Source: Theocolax elegans (lineage: Eukaryota; Arthropoda; Insecta; Hymenoptera; Cerocephalidae). Taken from it: 64,000 nucleotides of DNA. Each line of letters starts with the position of its first letter. Within the stretch, counting starts at the first letter, position 1. The position numbers and the translations under genes are program-made. The notes beneath the pieces were generated by a model, which had not been told where the DNA came from, made no database searches, and worked only from the letters and a program-made list of their open reading frames with translations. Positions 55,741 through 64,000 of the stretch are shown here, in pieces. The stretch is taken from the NCBI GenBank assembly GCA_026168455.1, contig CM047428.1, positions 37,880,546 to 37,944,545 on the forward strand, written 5' to 3'.

Positions 55741-56136
55741 TTGTATAATCCCCGTGTACATAATTATTCCCGTGAATATGTGGACAAGCAAAGTTTTAAT
55801 CAAGGAAATAAGTGTAATGTGTACGATAGCGTTGAATTTCCTAGAAACGAAAATTCTAGTCGAGAATCCCGCTATGTAAACAGTGAGCCTCGTTCGAGTG
55901 ACCTTGTTTACGCTCGCGAAGTGGCCAAGGGCAGCGCCGCGTCGGGCGAGAAAGCAATAAAAGCAACGACATTGGCAGCGAGAGTATCGAAACTCGTGCC
56001 TTTTCTGTATTTCGGTTGCCGCGATAGAAAATCACGAAGGTGCGATCAATCGGTGTCATTGAGGACGGGCTGCTCTGAATCGGAGCTAGACGTCGACAGG
56101 ATTGGATCAGCATCCGCGATCAATCGGTGTCATTGA
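55741..56136 (+). pseudogene. Downstream continuation of the gag-like frame
   Basis: In the same frame as 55024-55650 but separated by three stop codons. It reads NPRVHNYSREYVDKQ, polar and Arg/Ser-rich, then a segment encoded by the 74-bp repeat. No start codon is convincing (TTG at 55741). Probably the decayed C-terminal part of the upstream protein. Confidence 0.4.
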
Positions 56137-56264
56137 GGACGGGCTGCTCTGAATCGGAGCTAGACGTCGACAGGATTGGATCAGCATCCGCGATCAATCG
56201 GTGTCATTGAGGACGGGCTGCTCTGAATCGGAGCTAGACGTCGACAGGATTGGATCGGCATCGC
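56043..56264 (+). repeat. 74-bp tandem repeat, three copies
   Basis: Units start cgatcaatcggtgtcattga at 56043, 56117 and 56191 and are nearly identical (last copy has gatcggcatcg). The period 74 is not a multiple of three, so it shifts the reading frame in each unit. Confidence 0.95.
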
Positions 56265-56469
56265 CACATGGTGATAACATAGGACCTCGAGATGGCCAAA
56301 ACGGAGATGAATTCTCCGCCATAGTTGTCACCAGGTGAGATTTCTTTTGTGCGCAGTACATGCCGAAGATCACAGAAAACGCCCCTTCCGAACCCCGCCA
56401 AACCACCCCATCGAGGCCTGTCCGGAGTGCCACGACGAGTGGGTAGAAGCCCTAAAGGATTCACCCTAA

Positions 56470-57370
56470 ATAGGGAAATGTAGAATTTTTTTTTAATTTT
56501 ATTGAATTGGTAAAACTTATGAAATATGACTTGTATTTTACTCCCTTAAGACCCACACCATTCCTAAATATAGTGAAAAATATATACACAATGTTAGTTA
56601 GTATAATAGTTAATCGATAAATTGGAATTACATACAAACTTCACAAAGTATAATGAATAAATTTTTAATTGTTAAAAAAAAAAAAAAAATGAATTAATTA
56701 AGAAAACCAAATAATGTGTTTGATTCACTATTAGTTACTCATAATAGTTCATTATTATAGTCAAATTCATGTCATTATTTAATCTTGACGTAAAGCCACT
56801 TTCGACGGAGGAAAGCAACTTACCAGGTTAGTAATGAATGAAAATTTTCTATTTTAATACATTTTTTTGGAATGATTGTTTCATGTTAGTTTGGGTTATG
56901 AATGTCGCGAATTTCGGAATTGGTCGGAAAGCGAGCGTGATAAGAGTTTGTAAGCCAGTCACACGTAATTCGAATCGAATAAAGTAATTTAGTTATCGGA
57001 AAAGTAATAATTACACACTTAGCGTGTTACACGGTTACACAGATTAACTCTAAAGAAAAGCTGTTCCAGATTCCAGTGTTCCAGAATTCAAGAAACCCAT
57101 TACACTTATCAATTGGAAAATTTTTTTTTCTGTTATTCTTTTGAAGTTTTATAGTAATATATGCGAAAAAAGTTGATTTATTTTACGACACAAACAACAC
57201 AGACAGTTACACTTTACACCGCTGTAGATAGCACCGGCTATCTTAGGTTAAGTTTTTACGTACTAGGATCTATTAAGAATCGTTTTGATCGCTAGTATTG
57301 TATTCATACTTCTGTGTGCATTGTGCATCCCCTTGCGTATTCTAAATCGAAGTAAGGTATAACTTCGGTT
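56470..57370. other. Interior of the LTR element without recognised gene
   Basis: AT-rich; no pol-type motif on either strand. Only an A run at 56675-56688 stands out. Confidence 0.5.
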
Positions 57371-57384
57371 TGGGAGGGGGGAGT
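57371..57384 (+). promoter_or_regulatory. Polypurine tract before LTR2
   Basis: tgggaggggggagt immediately precedes LTR2 at 57385, the expected primer site for plus-strand DNA synthesis. Confidence 0.85.
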
Positions 57385-58420
57385 TGTGACATTGTAGTTA
57401 TACTACATGTCACTTAGAAATAAACTAGCGAGACAAGGTATTGTATAGCACCTGTCAAGCTTACTATGCGAAGTAAGCGTGCTATACATACCAATTAAGT
57501 ACTATTAGACACACATATGCGAATGTGTGCAACCGATATAAGCTTACAATGCGTAGTAAGCAGCAGAACCCGAAGCAAAGGAGATGCGACTCCTGACTGC
57601 GCACAATTGCACACACACACACACTGCTCCGTTGATCCAGCATCCTAATGCCTTCTCCAGCACCAGGAATGACCCGTACCATATTCCCAGGTCCCATCCA
57701 GCCTTGAATGCCCTCTCCAGCTGTCCGGACACTCCGAGCCGAAGATCCCGTATTGACAATATACGGCACCTGCAATGAAGAAACTCGAGAGGCTCGATTT
57801 AGCTTAAAATCGAGGTAAAAAGGAACGATTTAAACGCTTACCTCGCAGATAGTAATCTCAGCAGGGTTGCAGTTACTCAATCGCCATCCAGCACCACGAA
57901 GTCAACGTCGTCGACGACATCTCCGTCGAGGCAGCGAAATCACGGCCCGAGCGGCCAGTACGAACTGAGCCGAGCGCGCACGACTCGAGACGCGAGAGTA
58001 GGCGCGCCTGCGCAATACGCCGAGGGAAAACTCTCTCGCTTCGTGCGTGCCGATACTCGAGAGACTGCGACCGACCACCGATCGTGCGACACGCCATATC
58101 GCTATTTCAACAAACCACGTGTGTGTCCGAGGGAACCAGGAGACGAGCGTCCAGGTGAGCCGTGCTCCTTCCTCCCAAATCCAGCTTCCTTTCAGTGTGT
58201 GTGCGCGACGCGTGGTTAGGTGCGGGACGGCCCGCAATCGCGCGAACGCGAGCGACCGCGGCCAACGTGACTGGCAACTTTGAACGGCAAAGCCGCTGCT
58301 TTGCCGTGTAATACTTGTGAGCACAGTAAGTGCATTAAACCTGCAATCTCTTTTAACTAAGTTGTTTGATTTTTGTGTCTTAACCGTGACTCCACCCTAA
58401 TCCCCAGTGGACACGTCACA
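57385..58420 (+). repeat. LTR 2 (about 1,036 bp)
   Basis: Offset by 4,915 bp from LTR1 with only three differences noticed. Same TGTGAC start and GTCACA end. Instead of flanking host DNA it is followed by another primer-binding site and leader. Confidence 0.9.
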
Positions 58421-59465
58421 TGGCGACCGTGACTTTTTGATCCGAAAAAAATTGTGATCGTGGACTTCGGGATTTTTTTTCAAGTATTAATCCGCCATAT
58501 TGCGCACACACAGAGGAAGCGTCGAAAGTGGTTTTGGACGGCCATTTTAATTTCGACCACGTGTAACCAGATTTTGATTTTTTGTAATAAATTCAAGTTT
58601 GGTTAATAGAAATTGTTGATGTTAGTGAATTATCTGCAAAATTCGGTGAGTCTATTCCATATTATTTGGTTTGAAATTTTTTTCTGCATATTGTTCTTTT
58701 TTGCACATAACAGCAATAATTTTATTTTTCCCTTTATAAATATAAATTTTGCAATTAGTTTTATTCCCTTCTAGCTCCAAAATATTTGATTTTGTTTAAT
58801 GGCTTTTTGAAGTTTGTAAAATTAAATTACATTAAAAGTCATATGAGTAAGAGAATTTTGGAGTACGAGTAAGTACTTAGTAAATTGTCATTTCAAGCTA
58901 CGTTCTCAACTTAGGAAAAGAAAAGTAAGGAAAATGTTTTTTTAAGTTTATTACAATTAATTATTGTTAAAAATTAGCAGTCAAAGTTAATATTGTACCC
59001 TGTAGTAATAAATTCAAGGGACAAATAGCAAATATCGCAGTTACTTGATTTACTCAACAAGTAATTTTTGTGAAAATTTTTGTTTGCAATTAAATTGAGT
59101 TTTTTATTGTAAATAAGCATTCTTTGAGTTAATTAGAACCTATAGCCACCAAAATTATATTCAATTTAAATTATTTTTGAACAAAATAGGACCCTTCAAA
59201 TATTGAGAACGATAGCCAACCAAGTGTATATACAGTTATACAGTGTTAAGATAGTAATATTTAATTGCTGTACGCTTATTAATTTTGAAATTGCATTAAC
59301 AAGTAACATTTCACTATTTATTTGCATTGTATATATATCTTTTTAAGAGTCGTAACCCATCTAGCACCATTGTAACCTAATCCAGCACCATATATACCCA
59401 TATATACCCAATACGCTTAAATATTTCAAGCTTGGCTTGTAAATTATTCACTTATACGTTTGCCT
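58421..59465 (+). repeat. Second leader copy after LTR2 (truncated tandem element)
   Basis: Matches 53506-54550 almost exactly, then ends at ttgcct (59465), where hAT sequence resumes. This is the 5' part of a second element sharing LTR2. Confidence 0.9.
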
Positions 59466-59520
59466 AAATTAATATTAAGTGACAAATGGCATCAATTTAC
59501 GCAAGAAAATCTGGAAAAAA
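59466..59520 (+). pseudogene. hAT transposase, continuation after the LTR element
   Basis: Reads KLILSDKWHQFTQENLEKIL before a stop. In sense and spacing it continues the hAT frame that ends VPGLCGNKIKLK before the LTR insertion at 52470. No clean target duplication is visible. Confidence 0.55.
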
Positions 59521-59762
59521 TATTGTAATTTATTGTTATTTAAATTATAATCCAGATTGACATGTATGGATATTATTTACTTAAGATTGTTATTTTTGCA
59601 TGTCTTTGCATATTTTTGCATATTTTTTTATGCAGTTACTAAAAAAATGCTATTTAAAAAACAAGTATATATGTATATGTATATTAATTACTCAAATATT
59701 TAGTGAAATTATTAGTGCAGAAACTTTCGCAGTGTAGTAATGTATGAAAGAATAGTAGTTTT

Positions 59763-60055
59763 CGTGCCAAGGCCGTAAAGTAGAACTTTTTCAGCCGAGT
59801 GTGGAAAGTAGCGTCCCAGGACCTGCGAAACAGGTCCGAGGATCACTACTTTACATGCGAGGCTGAAAAAGTTTACGGCCGAGGCGCGAACATTACTTTT
59901 CGAGAGAGTATCCGTAAAGTTCTTAGCAATTTCAATACAATATTTTTTTTGTACACGTGTCCGTAAAGACTATACACGTGTTCGTAAAGTCGCACTTTAC
60001 GTCCGCAAAACAGTACGTAAAGTCGTACTTTACGGATACTCTATCGAAAATACAA
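59763..60055. repeat. Cluster of inverted repeats around (c/t)cgtaaagt motifs
   Basis: ggccgtaaagtagaactttt..cagccgag is inverted as cgaggctgaaaaagtttacggcc (59763-59890). gagagtatccgtaaagt is inverted as actttacggatactct (59917-60050). Possibly a MITE with nested palindromes. Confidence 0.6.
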
Positions 60056-61159
60056 TTTATTTAAGTCAAGATTATAGCACGTGTACTTGTGCACTCCTAC
60101 TTTACACTAGTGTAATCCAGTTTCATAGGATTTCATGATTGTTTTCTTAGCTTTACCTTGGCTGCATTGAAAGGAAATGCAATTATCATATTTTTACAGC
60201 GCAATCGTTTTTTAAACAGTAAAACATTTATTTTATAACTTTTTTTTAATAAATTTCTCTTACATTATAATTTTCATCATATTTTTGTTGAATTGCTGTT
60301 GTTCAATTTTTGCAGCGCAACTTTTGCAGTGTCACCATGTTAATATAAATAAAAATAAATAACGGGATACGGTAGCAGCAAGGAGGGAGATGTGTGAAAT
60401 ACAAAAAGAAATCGGACTTTCCAGCCCGTGAACGAGCAGCCACATAGCTAATAACTGTTGTCAGAAGTTCAAACTTGGCCGTGAGAGGGAGCTAGAGTCA
60501 AGGGAACTCTTTCACCAGTTTCATCATGCTAACTCGCGCGCAGGATTTTGTTGTGAAGAGTAATGAATTAAAATTGATTGTTTACGGAAATATATCTAAC
60601 CTGAAATTATTCCATTTTTATATTGTACAAGAGTGCAAGTTAATGAAAGATAAAGATTTCATATTCGCACACTGATACTAGGCTAGGCTGTGATTGGATC
60701 TTTGACATTTCTTGATGACAGTAAGAGTGAGAGATAGATAGATATAAGTTTATAAAGAGAGTTAGAGAGATAATGATTGATTGTACACTGTAGAGAAAAT
60801 AGCGCGTATCAAAAATAATATAACAGCAAAATAAAATTTAACAGTAAATACGACAGTGATAATTGCATTACAAATAAAATAAAATAATACAATACTAAAT
60901 AATAAAATAAGAAAAATAAATAAATAAATAAATAAACTGGATACAAAAAGAATAAAACAGTTTCAGGCGCAAGGACAATTAACCTTTTATAATAACGCTG
61001 GAACGCAGAATCGTATGCAAAAGAAGGAAGTAAGAGCGCTAGACAAATATATTATGTGAAGATATATAAATCAAACGGTACAAAATAAAATTAAAGCTAA
61101 ATGGACTAGAGATCCGGCAAGGGCGGGTACGCAATCCCCACATGACTAATCCTCGCATC
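60056..61159. other. No gene recognised; short simple repeats
   Basis: AT-rich; AAAT runs near 60912-60938 and GATA near 60735-60745. 61040-61160 lies just past the LINE stop codon and may be its 3' UTR. Confidence 0.4.
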
Positions 61160-61574
61160 CTAAGTCTGACGATCAAGCTCGAAAAGGTGAGATGAAAGGG
61201 CGGCTTTAAATGATGTAAATGAGAGTGGATCAAAGTCGGTATAAAGGAGTTGGTTCATGATGCGAGAGGCAGTGATGATGAAGGAGTTATTCAAGACTTT
61301 AGTTTTCGGAGGAAGAAAGTGAATGTACGTAGGAAGGGGATTTGTGTGATATAATTTTATATGTACAGGAGCCGATTAAAAGAGATGTAAGCTCAACCGA
61401 CAGTCAGCCCAGCTTGATACGGTAGGGCGTTACATGCGCACGCCAAGGAATTGGCGATAACTCTTCTAATGTCATCTAAAACATCAATTAAAGCCGTCTG
61501 AGTACTATGTCCCCGGTAAAGGCCTGTTTGTCTATCAATAATTAAACTATTTTTGTTTAGATATTCAGAAAGTA
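61160..61574 (-). pseudogene. LINE fragment: RT motif 2 region joined to the C-terminus
   Basis: The minus strand first reads EYLNKNSLIIDRQTGLYRGH and TALIDVLDDIRRVIANSLAC (RT, homologous to 31640-31790). Then, after a deletion of most of the RT, it reads NNSFIITASRIMNQLLYTDF and SFTSFKAALSSHLFELDRQT with a stop at 61160-61162, the typical C-terminal end of Jockey-type LINE proteins. Internal deletion and frame changes make it non-functional. It is probably the same family as 31447-32290. Confidence 0.75.
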
Positions 61575-62394
61575 TTTGAGATTTTAGATATTAAGAAAAT
61601 ATTTGCTGCCAAGAATAATATTACGATTACCTTAAGGGTAGAATATGGTCAGAAAAATATTCTTGTAATTTTTATAAAATATTATGTGAAATGTCATCTT
61701 TATCAAATCTATTATAAAAAAATATTCTTTATTGATGATTACTAACACCCAAATTACGTAAAATATTAAAATATTTAACAAAATAGGCCTAAAACAGTTG
61801 CAAATTCAAAGTTGCAGGGTAAAAGTTATCAAAGGACTCCGGTAAAAAAATTTCAAACTTATACATACAAGAGCTACAACTTTACACAGCGAATAATGTT
61901 TATCTATAAAAATGCAATGTCTGGCTCCATAAACCTAATTTATTTATATAATTGCCTAAAAAATATCAGATTTTCATTAAAAAAGTAGTAATAAAACTGA
62001 CACATTTAATTTTAAACAAAAAAAGCTGTGTAACTTTATAATTTATACATACCTCAATATGTGTGCAAAATTTCAGGTGGCTACGACGAAAATTGTCCTG
62101 CAAGGAATGTTTTAAAGGTATAAAAAATAGTTTTTGAATTATTTAGCTTTAAAGATAAAAATACATGACTATTGCATTAGCTGAAGATTATTTATGTAAG
62201 CACATAAGCTTTATAATATTAAACGTTATTTACGCATATTCTACGTAACATTTAAAACTTGTTTCTAAAATAAAACAAAAATTGATTTTTTTTAAATTTT
62301 AGACCATACTCTACCCTTAATTTTAGTCATAGCTAGGGGGGACAGTATCTTTCAACAGTTCTATGTAGCTGTAAAATTTATTATTTATGTTTGA
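61575..62394. other. No gene recognised
   Basis: AT-rich, stops in all frames. 62300-62394 may be the decayed start of the piggyBac gene. Confidence 0.4.
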
Positions 62395-62850
62395 AATACG
62401 TTTATGGCGAGTCTGAACCTGAAATACAAGATGTGGTGAATGAGGAAATTCATAAAGTTGATTTGGTAGAAAATGATTATGATGAGACTTAAATTTTTGG
62501 AAACGCGTATTTTTATCCAACAATCAAAGATTTTCAAGGTACTTCGAAAATAAATCCTAACATCTCTATATCGGGGAATAAAGCAATCAATTACTTTAAA
62601 TACTTTTTTGATTCCCCTCTGATTGAAAAAATTATAGATGAGGCAAATCACTATGAAAGTCGGAATCATGAAGATCGGCAATCCCATCAGAAAACTTGGT
62701 CTCCTCTTACAAAACATGAATTTGAATGTTTTCTTGGCCTTTCAATTCTAATGGGCCATATTCGAAAAGGTGAATTGAAAGACTATTGGTCTAAAGATCC
62801 TCTGCTTTATACTACAATTTTCGGACAAATTATGTCTCGTGATAGGTGTC
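62395..62850 (+). pseudogene. piggyBac transposase N-terminal/central fragment
   Basis: Plus strand: GESEPEIQDVVNEEIHKVDL (acidic N-terminus), one in-frame stop, then ISGNKAINYFKYFFDSPLIE, TWSPLTKHEFECFLGLSILM and KGELKDYWSKDPLLYTTIFG with IMSRDR. This is the DDE_Tnp_1_7 pattern of piggyBac transposases (fG....p.pyFf.l, lt..El.aflGl.ilmG, yWs....y.p.f...Ms.nRF). The frame ends abruptly at 62847 with sequence beginning TGTCGCG. The catalytic Asp residues further on are missing. It is unknown whether this family mobilised the TTAA element at 26226-27299. Confidence 0.8.
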
Positions 62851-63766
62851 GCGTTCCGACGAAAATTATATTATTATTTTTCGTAAAAAGTACTGCGTAG
62901 AATAGAATAAAATTACGGCGTAGAAGACGAACAAAATAAGGTTGATAAGGAATGATTCTAAGTAAATGCAGTAATATAAAACATAATTTATAGAGTTAAG
63001 GGACATATTAATTTACGAGTGTTTCAAACGAAAAACAGATTGATAAGTAGAGTTGAAGATATCATTCAAAGCCAATACGCATATAAGCGGGATCGCCGAT
63101 AATGAGATCGAAACGAAGGGTTGCGCAAGAGTTTTATTGTACTGCTCTATAAAATCAATGCTCGGAGAAGAGCCGGCGATGAGAAACATGGACTAGAAAA
63201 CTCAAGCATTAGAAGGAAGTAATAAATTAAGCCGTTTTTTGCAAATTCTCCGAATTAACTACGAAGCGATACAGAAAGTGCAGGGGATTCGATCATTTTT
63301 GATTACGCACATCTAACGGTCCAATCGGGTGCAAGCACAGCAAAATCGAGAACTACTTACGAAATTTCCATCTAAAGCAAAGCGTAAGACAAGGACAGAT
63401 GCATAGATTGCTAGGGTATATAAAGAGGACCCAGAACCGACATAGCCACTCCTAGTTGTTCGTCTAAAGCTTTCGTAAGGCGAAGCTCTGCCAGTCAACT
63501 CTTTGATTTTTATCCGAGGGCAAAGCTCTGCTACTCGGACTTTAAAAAAATACGCATTCAATGTCAAAAGAGATCTTGTATTCGGGAATCGAGACGCATC
63601 GTTGGTATCTACGAGCCTTAGTCAAGGAACTACGACATCAACATCTGGCAATCATCGAACTCCGAAAGCATATGCATCTAATGTCGGCGCCCGCAGATCT
63701 AGTAGGACATTATCAAGCCACTTGACACCGCTATCTACGTTCGAGGCGGACCTTCGTTCCTCACCG

Positions 63767-63780
<14 letters not shown>
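62851..63780 (+). other. Possible solo LTR or element end interrupting piggyBac
   Basis: Starts TGTCGCGTTCC exactly where piggyBac stops. It contains a good TATA box (gtatataaag, 63416-63425) about 35 bp before a likely start, and a direct repeat of the type gg(c)gaagctctgc / gcaaagctctgct at 63480-63532. No matching end or target duplication was found in the window. Open frames (for example 63503-63841) run into the TA repeat and are not convincing. Confidence 0.4.
63416..63425 (+). promoter_or_regulatory. TATA box
   Basis: gtatataaag within a GC-richer context, with aggacccagaaccg following. Consistent with an RNA polymerase II core promoter inside an LTR-like sequence. Unproven. Confidence 0.4.

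Positions 63781-63829
<49 letters not shown>
63781..63829. repeat. TA dinucleotide microsatellite
   Basis: An uninterrupted run of about 24 TA units, preceded by TATG repeats. 63830-64000 holds nothing recognised. Confidence 0.95.
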
Positions 63830-63832
<3 letters not shown>

Positions 63833-64000
63833 GGTACTTGAGGTATATTTTTTTCGGCTATCTATACGCTTGTAATATTCGTAAAGGCAAAACTGATATT
63901 TTATATTATTTCAATTACTGAACCAACCGTTTTCTCTTACAACAATTATTATTTAGAACTGCAATTTATTTATAATAATTCTTCTTTGCATTGCATTTTA

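Larger units (their letters stand above)
52470..59465 (+). mobile_element. Non-autonomous LTR retrotransposon with a repeated leader after the second LTR
   Basis: LTR1 52470-53505, interior 53506-57384, LTR2 57385-58420, then a second primer-binding site and 1,045 bp of leader (58421-59465) identical to 53506-54550. A third LTR is missing. Only a gag-like frame is found; no protease, reverse transcriptase, RNase H or integrase motif is visible. It sits inside the hAT pseudogene, which resumes at 59466. Confidence 0.85.

Overview
The window looks like a transposon graveyard from an AT-rich arthropod genome. An insect is likely, and a hymenopteran is possible, because the Tc1/mariner transposase with the ADYxPTEIVDMI-type helix-turn-helix is, as far as I recall, common in ants and parasitoid wasps; that is inference. 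I found no convincing host gene, no rRNA, no intact tRNA gene and no CRISPR array. Nearly everything recognisable is a mobile element or a remnant, many of them nested.

Layout. 0-2.2 kb: rearranged long-TIR Tc1/mariner element with a fold-back MITE inside. 3.1 kb: Helitron helicase remnant. 4.2-5.8 kb: 5'-truncated Penelope-like element (PLE-1) fused to a terminal repeat of another PLE. 6.7-7.5 kb: two diverged copies of a dispersed repeat. 7.8-12.7 kb: a nearly complete PLE (PLE-2; reverse transcriptase plus GIY-YIG endonuclease, inverted terminal repeats) interrupted by a second, endonuclease-only PLE (PLE-3) with its own 466-bp inverted repeats. 12.7-14.4 kb: GC-richer stretch without a recognised gene. 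14.8-15.8 kb: near-perfect fold-back element. 16.9 kb: tRNA-derived SINE. 17.2-22.6 kb: head-to-tail duplication of a 2,696-bp unit. 23.9-25.0 kb: PLE remnant carrying a hAT-type MITE with an 8-bp target duplication. 26.2-27.3 kb: TTAA-flanked MITE. 27.8-29.7 kb: second Tc1/mariner copy. 30.3-31.0 kb: AACGTT-rich fold-back. 31.4-32.3 kb: LINE fragment. 33.3-42.1 kb: compound PLE-4 with two units, each broken at the same place by the same fold-back MITE. 42.1-42.6 kb: second SINE. 43.05-59.5 kb: a decayed hAT (CGGBP1-like) transposase gene split by a 7.8-kb palindrome/minisatellite complex and by a gag-type non-autonomous LTR retrotransposon with about 1,036-bp LTRs. 61.2-61.6 kb: internally deleted LINE. 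62.4-62.85 kb: piggyBac transposase fragment.

The strongest common theme is the Penelope-like elements. Most of the families carry, in their terminal repeats, a compact hammerhead-ribozyme-like motif (CUGANGA core, stem II, GAAA, ACGU, cleavage-site base, stem I closure). Four families have a recognisable version, one of them (PLE-3) with an altered core, and a fifth remnant has a decayed one. The second theme is palindromic architecture: several fold-back elements, inverted PLE terminal repeats, and a very large inverted-repeat/minisatellite composite in what looks like a hAT intron.

All assignments rest on motifs read by eye. Boundaries of decayed repeats are approximate, and no database or folding program was used.
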